64,000 bases of DNA, from the NCBI RefSeq assembly GCF_020866845.1, contig NZ_CP086594.1, positions 682,001-746,000 of the forward strand. The letters run 5' to 3'. The notes beneath the pieces are model-generated. The model saw nothing but the letters and a program-made list of their open reading frames with translations. It did not search any database and had not been told where the DNA came from. This DNA comes from Sphingomonas radiodurans. GTDB lineage: Bacteria; Pseudomonadota; Alphaproteobacteria; Sphingomonadales; Sphingomonadaceae. The first letter of the stretch is position 1. Every line of letters begins with the position of its first letter. Of this stretch, positions 52,725 through 60,824 are shown one piece after another. A program made the position numbers and the translations under genes.

Positions 52725-53513
52725 TCACTTCGGCTGCATCCGGATCGCGCCATCCAGCCGCACATCCTCGCCGTTGAAATACCCGTTCCGCAGCATCTCG
52801 AGCGCGAGCTTCGCATATTCCTCCGCCATCCCCAGCCGCTTCGGGAAGGGCACCATCGCGCTTAGCGCCGCCTTCACCTGCGGCTTCGCGCGCGCCAGCA
52901 GCGGCGTATCGAAAATGCCCGGCAGGATCGTGTTGCAGCGAATGCCCTCGCTCGAAAGATCACGCGCGACGTTCAGCGTCATGCCGATGATTCCCGCCTT
53001 GGCCGATGCATAGGCGACCTGCCCGATCTGCCCTTCCTCGCCCGCGACGCTGGCGGTGTTGACGATTGCACCGCGATCCCCGTCCTCGGTCGGATCGAGC
53101 GTCATCATCCCCGCCGCGGCGCCGACAATGCAGCGGAACGTGCCGACCAGGTTCAGCTCCAGCGTCTTCTGGTAATTCTTGATCGGATACGGCTTGATCG
53201 AGCCGTCCTCCTTCGATCGCGCAACGGTCTTGTTCGGCCCGCCAAAGCCGCCGCCCGCGCAATTCACCAGGATCCGCTCCTGCCCATTCGCCGCGCGCGC
53301 CGTAACGAACCCCGCATCGACCGACGCCTGATCCATCACATCGACGTCGCAGAAGGTCGCGCCGATCTCGGCGGCGACGCCCGGGCCGATTTCCGCATTC
53401 TTGTCGAACAGCGCGACCTTCACGCCTTCTGCAATCAGCGCCTTGGCAGTCGCGAGCCCAAGCCCCGAGGCGCCCCCGGTGATGATTGCTGCAATATCTG
53501 GTCCCAGCTTCAA
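52725..53513 (-). CDS. SDR oxidoreductase, HSD10/3-hydroxyacyl-CoA dehydrogenase type
   Basis: The 262-residue SDR has TGGASGLGLATAKAL, an Asp at the end of the second strand (ALFDKN) favouring NAD, NCAGGGF, and the Ser-Tyr-Lys set in NTASVAGEEGQIGQVAYASAKAG in two parts. The insertion after the NAG motif and the end MLRNGYFNGEDVRLDGAIRM are typical of type-2 hydroxyacyl-CoA dehydrogenases. It should carry out the third step of beta-oxidation. It is divergent from the hydratase gene and in line with the two ACAD genes. Confidence 0.9.
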   Translation of the reverse strand: MKLGPDIAAIITGGASGLGLATAKALIAEGVKVALFDKNAEIGPGVAAEIGATFCDVDVMDQASVDAGFVTARAANGQERILVNCAGGGFGGPNKTVARSKEDGSIKPYPIKNYQKTLELNLVGTFRCIVGAAAGMMTLDPTEDGDRGAIVNTASVAGEEGQIGQVAYASAKAGIIGMTLNVARDLSSEGIRCNTILPGIFDTPLLARAKPQVKAALSAMVPFPKRLGMAEEYAKLALEMLRNGYFNGEDVRLDGAIRMQPK

Positions 53514-53563
53514 ACTCGCTCTCCTGGCCTTTTGCGGGCCTGATGCGACCCTGCGTTTGCAGG

Positions 53564-53577
53564 ATAACTTTAGTTAT
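53564..53577. promoter_or_regulatory. Palindrome in the divergent fatty-acyl cluster promoter
   Basis: ATAACT-TT-AGTTAT is a perfect 6+2+6 palindrome in an AT-rich pocket of the 106-base gap between the SDR gene (minus) and the hydratase gene (plus). It is a plausible operator for a TetR- or MarR-type regulator of both transcripts. No regulator gene is adjacent. Confidence 0.5.
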
Positions 53578-53619
53578 GTAGACTGAAGCGTCAACACGAC
53601 AATACGTGGGAGAGGTTAT

Positions 53620-54426
53620 TTGCAATACGAGATGATCGCGGTCGAGCGCCGCGGCGAAGTCGATTGGGTGACGATGAACCGTCCCCACGTCCTGAACGCC
53701 CTCAACGATCGGCACGTCGAAGAGCTAAGCCACTATTTCGGCGCGCTCGCGAAGGATCGCGAGTGCCGCGTCGTCGTGCTGAAGGGCGCCGGGCGCGCCT
53801 TCTGCGCCGGGCTCGATCTGCAGGAAGGCGGCCGCGAAGACTTCGACACGATCGATCGCCTCGCGCACCAGCGCAGCATCGCCGAGATCGTGATGAAGAT
53901 GCGCTATTGCCCGCAGCCGATCATCAGCCTGGTCCACGGCCCGGCCTGCGGCGGCGGCTTCGCGATGGCGCTCGCGTCGGACATCCGCATCGCCGGCGCA
54001 TCGGTCCGCATGAACGCCGCCTTCATTCGCATCGGCCTCAGCGCTTGCGACATCGGCGTCAGCTACTTCCTCCCCCGCCTCGTCGGCGCGAGCGTCGCGG
54101 CGGAGTTCATGCTGACCGGCGACTTCATCACCGCCGATCGCGCGCTCCAGACCGGCCTCGTCAGCCGAGTCGTTCCCGATGATCAGATGGAGGCTGCCGC
54201 CGCGCCGCTGATCGAATCGATGCTCACCACCTCGCCGATGGGGCTTCGCCTCACCAAGGAATGCCTGCGCATGGCGATCGACGCGCCCAGCCTCGAAGCG
54301 GCGGTCGCGATGGAGGATCGCAACCAGATCCTGTGCGCAACCTCGCCCGATTTCGGCGAAGGCGTCAAGGCGTTCTTCGAGAAGCGCCGCCCCGATTACA
54401 CCAAGAAAAAGGATCAAGCCGCATGA
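53620..54426 (+). CDS. Enoyl-CoA hydratase/isomerase family protein
   Basis: The 268-residue crotonase-fold protein has MNRPHVLNALNDRHVEEL, the oxyanion-hole loop KGAGRAFCAGLDLQE, and VHGPACGGGFAMALASDIRIA. The usual second catalytic Glu region reads FIRIGLSACDIGVSYFLPR, so the enzyme may be a hydratase with altered acid/base residues or another crotonase-type activity. The start is TTG at 53620 with GGGAGAGG eight bases upstream; an ATG four codons later lacks that spacing. It overlaps the next SDR by four bases. Confidence 0.88.
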   Translation: MQYEMIAVERRGEVDWVTMNRPHVLNALNDRHVEELSHYFGALAKDRECRVVVLKGAGRAFCAGLDLQEGGREDFDTIDRLAHQRSIAEIVMKMRYCPQPIISLVHGPACGGGFAMALASDIRIAGASVRMNAAFIRIGLSACDIGVSYFLPRLVGASVAAEFMLTGDFITADRALQTGLVSRVVPDDQMEAAAAPLIESMLTTSPMGLRLTKECLRMAIDAPSLEAAVAMEDRNQILCATSPDFGEGVKAFFEKRRPDYTKKKDQAA

Positions 54427-55196
54427 GCAATGGTCTCGAAGGGCGCGTCGCGCTCGTCACCGGCGCCGGCCGCGGCATCGGCCGCGAAATCGCGCTTCGG
54501 CTCGCCCGCGACGGCGCCGACATCGCGGTCAACTACCGCAAGGATGCCGAGTCCGCCGACGAAGTCGTGCGCGAAATCGAAGCCCTCGGCCGCAAGGCGA
54601 AAGCCTATGCCGCCTCGGTCGATCGCTTCGAGGATTGCGAAACACTCGTCAGCGCTGTCGTCGCCGACTTCGGCGGGGTCGATATCCTCGTCAACAACGC
54701 CGGCATCGCCAGCCGCGGGCAATCGGTCGCCGACACCGATCCGGGCGAGTTCGAGCGGGTCATGCGCACGCACTGCTTCGCGCCGCATTACATGTCGAAG
54801 CTCGTCCTCCCGTCGATGCGCGAGCGCGCCAAGGCGCACGGCCGCGGCGACATCATCATGATTTCCAGCGTGGCCACGCTCTATCACGCCCCCAACGGCG
54901 CGCCCTATTCGATGGGCAAGGCGGCGTCCGAAGCGCTCGCCTTGGTCCTCTCGAAGGAGGAGCGCCCCAACAACATCCGCACCAACATCGTCGCCCCCGG
55001 CCTCACCGTCACCGACATGGGCAACCGCCTCGCCAAGGCCACCCGCGGCGTCGCCGACATCCACGATCTCGACGCCGCCTCCCCCTTCGGCCGCGTTTCG
55101 ACCCCGGCGGATGTGGCGGCGGCAGTGGCATATTTCGTCTCGGCCGACGGCGAGTACGCCAACGGCCAGAAGATCAACCTGCACGGGGGCGGGTAA
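54423..55196 (+). CDS. SDR oxidoreductase, FabG-like
   Basis: The 257-residue protein has the NADP-type start TGAGRGIGREIALRLA, NNAGIAS, and the Ser-Tyr-Lys set in SSVATLYHAPNGAPYSMGKAA. It ends NGQKINLHGGG, like 3-oxoacyl-ACP reductases. It is translationally coupled to the hydratase (ATGA) and so probably acts on the same acyl-CoA or cyclic substrate. Precise substrate unknown. Confidence 0.9.
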   Translation: MSNGLEGRVALVTGAGRGIGREIALRLARDGADIAVNYRKDAESADEVVREIEALGRKAKAYAASVDRFEDCETLVSAVVADFGGVDILVNNAGIASRGQSVADTDPGEFERVMRTHCFAPHYMSKLVLPSMRERAKAHGRGDIIMISSVATLYHAPNGAPYSMGKAASEALALVLSKEERPNNIRTNIVAPGLTVTDMGNRLAKATRGVADIHDLDAASPFGRVSTPADVAAAVAYFVSADGEYANGQKINLHGGG

Positions 55197-55211
55197 GAAA
55201 TCACTCCAGCA

Positions 55212-55275
55212 CCCCGGCGAAGGCCGGGGCCCAGTTGCGATCCGCCAGCGACCTGCGCCCCGGCCTTCGCCGGGG
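55212..55275. repeat. REP-like intergenic palindrome, family A copy 2
   Basis: Arms CCCCGGCGAAGGCCGGGGC (55212-55230) and GCCCCGGCCTTCGCCGGGG (55257-55275) are perfect reverse complements and match the arms of the element at 431-533. Confidence 0.8.
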
Positions 55276-55281
55276 AACAGC

Positions 55282-56511
55282 TCACGACCCCCGCAGCAGC
55301 CGCTCCTCCGCGATCATATAATCCCGCGTCACCGGCACCGCGAACCGTCCCTTGGTGAGCTGCACCTGATAATTGCACAGCCCCCCATTCCGGAACGCCG
55401 CCGCCGCGCCCGCCAAATAGAAAGTCCACATGCGATAGAAGCGCTCGTCGTACATCGCGACGATCGCATTCTTCGCCGCCACCGTCCGGTCATACCAGCG
55501 ATCGAGCGTCCAGGCATAATGCACCCGCAGCACCTCGACGTCGGTCGGGAACAGCCGCAGCCCTTCGTATCCACGCGCGATTTCGCTCAGTGCCGGATTA
55601 TACCCGCCCGGAAAGATGTACTTCAGCGTGAACGCGTCGGTTACCCCGGGCGCGCCCATCCGCCCGATCGTATGCATCAGCATCACGCCATCGTCGGCGA
55701 GCAGCGCGCGGCACTTCTCGAAGAACGCGCGATAATGCTTCACGCCGACATGCTCGAACATGCCGACCGAGACGATGCGGTCGAACTGCCCCTCGACGCG
55801 GCGGTAATCGATCAGCTCGAACTTGACCTTGTCGGCCACCCCCGCCTCATCCGCCCGCCGCCGCGCGACCTTCAGCTGCTCCTGCGACAGAGTGACGCCG
55901 AGCACCTCGGCGCCGGTCTTCGCGTGCAGATACAGCGCCATGCCGCCCCAGCCGCAGCCGATGTCGAGCACGCGCATCCCCGGCGCGATCGCGAGCTTCG
56001 CGGCGATATGCGCCTTCTTGTCGGCCTGCGCCTGCTCCAGGCTGTTGGTCGGATCGGTGAAGTACGCGCAGCTATACTGGCGATCGGCGTCGAGGAAGAG
56101 GTCGTACAGCCGGTCTGACAGATCGTAATGATGCGCGACGTTGCGCTTCGCCGCGCGCTCCATGTTGATCCGCCCGAAGCGGTGCGCGACCGCGCTCGCC
56201 AGTCGCCGCGCCGGATTGGCCGCCAGTCCAGCGCGCCCAGCCTCCCACGGATCGTTCGATGTCAGCAGCTCGACGAGCGCGCGAATATCGCCCTGCTCGA
56301 TCACGAGCCGCCCACCCATGAACGCTTCCGCCGCGCCGAGCCCCGGATCCGAGACGATCGCCCGTCCGACGCCGGCGTCGGCGAAGCGGATTATCACGTC
56401 GGGAAAGCCCGCTTCGGATGTGCCGAATGTCCGCGGCGCGGTTTTCGGTCGATGGACGGTCAAGGTGCCGCGCTTCACCGCGCGAGATAGGAAAACGTCG
56501 ATCAACGCCAT
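55282..56511 (-). CDS. Cyclopropane-fatty-acyl-phospholipid synthase family methyltransferase
   Basis: The 409-residue protein has the CFA-synthase layout: an N-terminal lipid-binding domain, then a SAM-binding core with VLDIGCGWGGMALYLH near residue 180, LSQEQLKVARRRADEAGV, DRIVSVGMFEHVG and FPGGYNPALSEI. It transfers a methyl group from SAM to an unsaturated acyl chain in membrane lipid. It follows the sulfite-oxidase-fold gene by 18 bases on the same strand, so the cytochrome b, Mo-enzyme and CFA-type genes may be co-transcribed. Confidence 0.9.
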   Translation of the reverse strand: MALIDVFLSRAVKRGTLTVHRPKTAPRTFGTSEAGFPDVIIRFADAGVGRAIVSDPGLGAAEAFMGGRLVIEQGDIRALVELLTSNDPWEAGRAGLAANPARRLASAVAHRFGRINMERAAKRNVAHHYDLSDRLYDLFLDADRQYSCAYFTDPTNSLEQAQADKKAHIAAKLAIAPGMRVLDIGCGWGGMALYLHAKTGAEVLGVTLSQEQLKVARRRADEAGVADKVKFELIDYRRVEGQFDRIVSVGMFEHVGVKHYRAFFEKCRALLADDGVMLMHTIGRMGAPGVTDAFTLKYIFPGGYNPALSEIARGYEGLRLFPTDVEVLRVHYAWTLDRWYDRTVAAKNAIVAMYDERFYRMWTFYLAGAAAAFRNGGLCNYQVQLTKGRFAVPVTRDYMIAEERLLRGS

Positions 56512-56529
56512 GATACGGTCTCGTAACGA

Positions 56530-57285
56530 TCAGATTCCCGCGTACCAATCGTATTCGACATTGTCTTCCCAATAGCCGCCCTTGCCCTTTCCGATACCGT
56601 CGAGACTGGCGACCGCGTTGATCTGCATCAGATATTTGGCATGTTTGTAGCCGAGCTGCCGCTCCACGCGCAGCCGGCACGGCGCGCCGTTCATCACCGG
56701 CAGGAATCGGTCGTTTAGCGCCCAGGCGAGGATCGTCTGCGGATGGAAGGCGTCGATCAGGTCGATCGATTCGTAATAGGGCGTGCCGCGGTACAGATCG
56801 GCGCACGTAAACACGATGTAGCGCGCCTGATCGCGCAGCCCGGCCGCCTTGAGCACGTCGCCCAGCTGCGGACCCTGCCACTTGGCGATCGCGCTCCAGC
56901 CTTCGACGCAATCGTGCCGCGTGGTCTGTGCGCGCTGCGGGAAACGGCCCAGATCGGTCAGGCTCAGCGACAGCGGCTTGGCGACAAGCCCGCCGACCGC
57001 CAGTCGCCAGTCGACGAACTGCCCATCGCGCAGTGCGGTATATTCCGCCGTCCCGGGATTGCGCGTGCCGTTCGGGCGAAAGAACGGCGATCGCTGATCG
57101 GCGCTGAACTCGGGCACGAGCGCGTCGCGATTGGTCAGCGCGCGCTGCAGCCCGCGGTGCATGTCCTCGCCCATGAACAGGATGCGCCGCGCCGCCGGCT
57201 GCTCGATCACACGATCGCACCCGGCAAGCAGCGCCGCGCCCCCGGTCACCCCGCCCGCGATCAGCCGCCGCCGCCCGACGATCAT
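56530..57285 (-). CDS. Sulfite-oxidase-fold molybdopterin oxidoreductase
   Basis: The 251-residue protein begins VGRRRLIAGGVTGGAALLAGC: a twin-arginine-like start that ends in a possible lipobox (Cys23). The Mo-binding fold follows, with the conserved ligand Cys126 in TTRHDCVEGWSAIAKWQG and VMNGAPCRLRVERQLGYKHAKYLM near the end. It is likely a periplasmic oxidoreductase resembling YedY/MsrP, anchored to the membrane and served by the cytochrome b encoded just upstream with an ATGA overlap. The substrate is unknown. Confidence 0.87.
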   Translation of the reverse strand: MIVGRRRLIAGGVTGGAALLAGCDRVIEQPAARRILFMGEDMHRGLQRALTNRDALVPEFSADQRSPFFRPNGTRNPGTAEYTALRDGQFVDWRLAVGGLVAKPLSLSLTDLGRFPQRAQTTRHDCVEGWSAIAKWQGPQLGDVLKAAGLRDQARYIVFTCADLYRGTPYYESIDLIDAFHPQTILAWALNDRFLPVMNGAPCRLRVERQLGYKHAKYLMQINAVASLDGIGKGKGGYWEDNVEYDWYAGI

Positions 57286-57980
57286 GCCCGCGGCTTCTCG
57301 GGCACGCGCCACCAGCCGGTGATCACCGATCGCACCTCGTTCAGCGGGCCGGCCAGGATCACCAGCGTCAGATGGATCACGATGAACGCAGTCAGCCCGA
57401 TCATGCACAGGAAATGGATCGACCGCGCCGATTGCCGCCCGCCGAACACGTCGAGCAGCCACGGCCACGCCGCGTTCATCGCCGGCGACAGCGCAATGCC
57501 GGTCGCGATCACCAGCGGCAGCATCACGAAGATCACCGCCACGTACGAAAGCTTCTGGAAGATGTTGTACGCCAGCGGTCGCTCGGGATCGTGGAACCGA
57601 AATTCGAGATGCGCCCGCGCGTCCGCCAGCAGATGGCGCGGTGTCAGCTCGCTGCCACGCACCCGCAGGTCGCGCGCGAAATGCCGGTTGATCAGGCTCG
57701 CGATCATATAGCCGAGTAGCCCGAACGCCAGCACGAGCGCGAAGAACAGATGCCACCGCCGCGATAGCGCGAGGTTGTAGTTCGCCGGAATCGTCAGCCA
57801 CGCCGGAAAGCGCGGCAGCACCCACCACGCGGGATCGGAGTTCGCGCCGAAGCGTCCCCAATACAGCCGCGGATGCGCGTTGGAGATACCCAGCCCAGAT
57901 CCGATCAGGATGAACATCGCGACAGCGTTCACCGCATGCCACAATCGCGTACTGAAACGGTGTCGATAGACAGAATTCAT
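57282..57980 (-). CDS. Di-heme cytochrome b partner (cytochrome b561/Ni-Fe hydrogenase b-type fold)
   Basis: A 232-residue membrane protein with four main helices and histidines placed for heme binding: HRFSTRLWHAVNAVAMF in helix 1, WHLFFALVLAFG in helix 2, and IHFLCMIGLTAFIVIHLTLVI in the last pair. It probably passes electrons between the quinone pool and the molybdopterin protein encoded downstream. The two coupled genes resemble other sulfite-oxidase-fold/cytochrome b pairs. No hydrogenase genes are present. Confidence 0.86.
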   Translation of the reverse strand: MNSVYRHRFSTRLWHAVNAVAMFILIGSGLGISNAHPRLYWGRFGANSDPAWWVLPRFPAWLTIPANYNLALSRRWHLFFALVLAFGLLGYMIASLINRHFARDLRVRGSELTPRHLLADARAHLEFRFHDPERPLAYNIFQKLSYVAVIFVMLPLVIATGIALSPAMNAAWPWLLDVFGGRQSARSIHFLCMIGLTAFIVIHLTLVILAGPLNEVRSVITGWWRVPEKPRA

Positions 57981-58011
57981 CGACTCGATCTACCAACTTT
58001 TCTCCTGAAAA

Positions 58012-58770
58012 TCACCCGTAGGCACGCCAGAAGAACACCAGCGTCGTGGCCCCCGAAACGAGCAGCGTCCACGCCCGGACCGCGCTGTCCGGCAGCCGCT
58101 TCCCGAGCGCCGCGCCGCCCCAACCGCCCGCCACCGCGCCCACCAACATCGGCAGGCACGCTGCCCAGGCGATCATTCCGGCGAGCACGAACACGATCGC
58201 CGCCGCCGCATTGGCCGCCCCCAGCATCAGCGTGCGCGGCGCGAACACCCGCCGCGGGTCGAGCCCCGTGAGTAGCCCATAAGTCGCCGTCATCATCAGC
58301 CCGACGCCGCCGCCGAAGTAACCGCCGTAAATACCAAGCAAAACCTGCGCGACGACTAGAGTCCGCGGCCCGATCGTCACCCGCCCCGCCAACCACGCCG
58401 ACGCCCGCTTGCCGAACGCGAGGACTACGAAGGCGTACAGCACCAGCCACGGGATCAGCAGATCGAACGTTCGCGCCGGTGTCACCACCAGCAATGCGCT
58501 GCCAACGAGCCCGGCGACGAAGGTAATCCCCGCAAGAAGGCCGACGCTCAGCCCGCCAACCGGCTCCAATTCCTTGCGAAAGGCCCACGCGCTCGTCGCC
58601 GCCCCCGGCAGCAGCGCGACGTTCGACGTTGCATTGGCGATGTTCGCCGGCATTCCAGTCGCCAGCAGCGCCGGCAAGGTTGCAAACGTGCCACCGCCGG
58701 CAAGCGCGTTCATCGCCCCGCCGACAAACCCCGCCGCGACGATGATGGCAACCGTAAAGGGATCAAACAA
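58012..58770 (-). CDS. TauE/SafE family permease
   Basis: A 252-residue protein with about eight helices and the TSUP repeats: AAGFVGGAMNALAGGGTFATLPALLATGMPANIANATS in the first half and GIYGGYFGGGVGLMMTA in the second. The family exports sulfite, sulfoacetate or related organosulfur anions. It lies 31 bases upstream of the cytochrome b/Mo-enzyme pair on the same strand, so a shared link to sulfur oxyanions is possible but unproven. Confidence 0.9.
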   Translation of the reverse strand: MFDPFTVAIIVAAGFVGGAMNALAGGGTFATLPALLATGMPANIANATSNVALLPGAATSAWAFRKELEPVGGLSVGLLAGITFVAGLVGSALLVVTPARTFDLLIPWLVLYAFVVLAFGKRASAWLAGRVTIGPRTLVVAQVLLGIYGGYFGGGVGLMMTATYGLLTGLDPRRVFAPRTLMLGAANAAAAIVFVLAGMIAWAACLPMLVGAVAGGWGGAALGKRLPDSAVRAWTLLVSGATTLVFFWRAYG

Positions 58771-58808
58771 AACCTGTCCTCAGTCGTGCCGGAAAACGCC
58801 GGCCGCCG

Positions 58809-59636
58809 TTATCCGAGTCGCGCGGTCCCGGGATAAGCAAACAGCAAATCCGCATCCGCCGACGCGTGCAGCGCCTCCGCCCCGGTGACCATCACGCACT
58901 CACCAGCCTTCCAGGCCACACCACCAACCACGCCGTCGCCGCGGATCGGCACCAGCCAGCCCGTCCTCCCCTCGGGCAGCGCAATGTCGCGCGCACCCCC
59001 ACCCCACCGCTCCAGCACGAACTTCGGCCCCTCGACCAGGATCGTCCGCCCCGGCGACACCACACCCGGCTGCGGCGGCGCGACCCAGGGTTCCAGATCC
59101 GCGACCGCGATCCCGTCCTCAAGGTGCAACTCGCGCGGCCGTCCGTAATCGTACAGCCGATACGTCGTATCCGAATTCTGCTGCACCTCGATCAGCGTCA
59201 GTCCCGCTCCGATCGCGTGCACCACGCCCGAGTGCGAATAATAGAAATCACCCGCCTTCACTGGCTTCCAGTCGAGCTTGTGCTCGATCGAGCCATCGAG
59301 CGCGCTCGCGCGCAATTCGTCCGCCGTCATCGCCTGCTTCGGCCCGATCGCGATCGTCGAATCGGGCTCGGCGTCCAGGATCAGCCAGCATTCGTCCTTG
59401 CCGCGCGGCAGGCCACGCTTGCGCGCCTCCGCGTCCGACGGATGGTCCTGCACCGACAGTTTTTCACTCGTGAACAGATACTTGATCAGCATCTCGGGCT
59501 CGTCGGGATGCGGTGACTGGAACCAAACTTCGCCGATCGGCTCGCCGTCCGGCGCTGGATCGGGGAAGCCGGGATACAGATTGTGTCGCCCCCATGGCTT
59601 TTCGACGCGCTTGGTGGCCAGCAAGGTTGCAGTCAT
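58809..59636 (-). CDS. manA: Class I mannose-6-phosphate isomerase
   Basis: The 275-residue cupin isomerase has EKPWGRHNLYPGFPD, the metal-binding LSVQDHPSDAEARKRGLPRGKDE with its His and Glu ligands, and YYSHSGVVHAIGAGLTLIEVQQNSDTTYRLYDYGR split by the active-site His. It interconverts fructose-6-phosphate and mannose-6-phosphate and so supplies the mannose-1-phosphate guanylyltransferase encoded at 29445. Together they make GDP-mannose for surface polysaccharide. A phosphomannomutase is not in the window. Confidence 0.92.
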   Translation of the reverse strand: MTATLLATKRVEKPWGRHNLYPGFPDPAPDGEPIGEVWFQSPHPDEPEMLIKYLFTSEKLSVQDHPSDAEARKRGLPRGKDECWLILDAEPDSTIAIGPKQAMTADELRASALDGSIEHKLDWKPVKAGDFYYSHSGVVHAIGAGLTLIEVQQNSDTTYRLYDYGRPRELHLEDGIAVADLEPWVAPPQPGVVSPGRTILVEGPKFVLERWGGGARDIALPEGRTGWLVPIRGDGVVGGVAWKAGECVMVTGAEALHASADADLLFAYPGTARLG

Positions 59637-59755
59637 GTCGATCCCCCGATGCTTGTAAAGTCCGTTACTCGCTCAACGCCGTCGCGACCAACCCGTTTCA
59701 CCCCGTTTTTTCGCCACTGTTCGCATCTATCCCCCTGCGCTAAAGGCTCTCCCCG

Positions 59756-60790
59756 ATGCGTATCTTATCGTCCCGCCCACTCGCCGCCCTGCTGCTCGCT
59801 GCGCTCGCCCTGCCCGTCACGGGCTGCGCGACCAACAAGGCGAAGGGTGACCTTCCCTACGTCGCGCGCGACGTAGGCACGCTCTACAGCGCTGCCCGGC
59901 AGAAGCTCGATCAGCGCCAGTACAAGGTCGCCGCAGCGCTGTTCGACGAGGTCGAGCGCCAGCATCCCTATTCGGTCTGGGCGCGCCGCGCGCAGCTGAT
60001 GGGGGCGTTCAGCAACTATCTCGCGAAGAGCTACACCGAGGCGATCCAGGGCTCGCAGCGCTTCCTGTCGGTCCACCCAGGCAATCGCGACGCGCCTTAC
60101 GCCTATTATCTGATCGCGCTCAGCTACTACGAGCAGATCAGTGACGTGACGCGCGATCAGAAGATCACCAGCCAGGCGCAGGACGCGCTCGGTGAGCTGA
60201 CGCGCCGCTATCCGAACACGCGCTACGCTGCCGACGCACGGCTCAAGATCGATCTCGTCCGCGATCACCTCGCCGGCAAGGAGATGGAGGTCGGCCGCTT
60301 CTACGAACGTCGCGGTCAATGGCTGGCGGCAACGATGCGCTTCCGCAAGGTAGTCGACGATTATCAGACCACCACCCACACCCCCGAAGCCTTGATGCGC
60401 CTCACCGAAACCTACCTCGCGCTCGGCGTGCGGGAAGAGGCGAAGCGCGCAGCTTCGGTGCTCGGCGCAAACTATCCCGAGACCTTTTGGTACGAACACG
60501 CCTTTAAGCTGCTCGGCGAGAGCCCCGTCACGCCAATTAAACCGCTTGCTCCCGGCGAACAGATCGTCCCGCAGTTGACCGTCCCCGCCCCTGCCGTGTC
60601 GCCGCGTACCGAGGTCGAGGTTCTGCCCGTCGAAGACGAATCACCCACCCCGCGTGCCGAGGCGCCCGGCGCGCCGACGCCGGCGACTACCTCGGGCGGC
60701 GCCGGCGCAACGCCGGCCGGCAACCCCCCGTCGACCGCCACCCCCACCGGGGTCCAGCCGGGCTCTCCGCCCGCCACCCCGCCACAATAA
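59756..60790 (+). CDS. bamD: Outer membrane protein assembly factor BamD
   Basis: The 344-residue lipoprotein (lipobox VTGC, Cys24) has TPR repeats typical of BamD: LYSAARQKLDQRQYKVAAALFDEVERQHPYSVWARRAQLM and FLSVHPGNRDAPYAYYLIALSYYEQISDVTRDQ in the first half. It is part of the BAM complex that inserts beta-barrel proteins. A Pro/Ala/Thr-rich tail of about 80 residues after the TPR core makes it longer than the E. coli protein. recN follows 34 bases downstream, an order common in alphaproteobacteria. Confidence 0.95.
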   Translation: MRILSSRPLAALLLAALALPVTGCATNKAKGDLPYVARDVGTLYSAARQKLDQRQYKVAAALFDEVERQHPYSVWARRAQLMGAFSNYLAKSYTEAIQGSQRFLSVHPGNRDAPYAYYLIALSYYEQISDVTRDQKITSQAQDALGELTRRYPNTRYAADARLKIDLVRDHLAGKEMEVGRFYERRGQWLAATMRFRKVVDDYQTTTHTPEALMRLTETYLALGVREEAKRAASVLGANYPETFWYEHAFKLLGESPVTPIKPLAPGEQIVPQLTVPAPAVSPRTEVEVLPVEDESPTPRAEAPGAPTPATTSGGAGATPAGNPPSTATPTGVQPGSPPATPPQ

Positions 60791-60795
60791 GGCAC

Positions 60796-60813
60796 CGCCC
60801 GGTTCGCCGGGCG
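60796..60813 (+). other. UUCG hairpin between bamD and recN
   Basis: CGCCCGG-TTCG-CCGGGCG, a perfect 7-bp stem with the very stable UUCG loop and no T-run. It may reduce recN expression or protect the bamD message. Confidence 0.55.
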
Positions 60814-60824
60814 TTGACGCACCC

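Noticed and set aside
57286..57996. Extension of the molybdopterin protein upstream through the cytochrome b gene
   Set aside because: That part is the wrong frame of the cytochrome b gene; the ATGA junction and twin-arginine-like start mark the true beginning.
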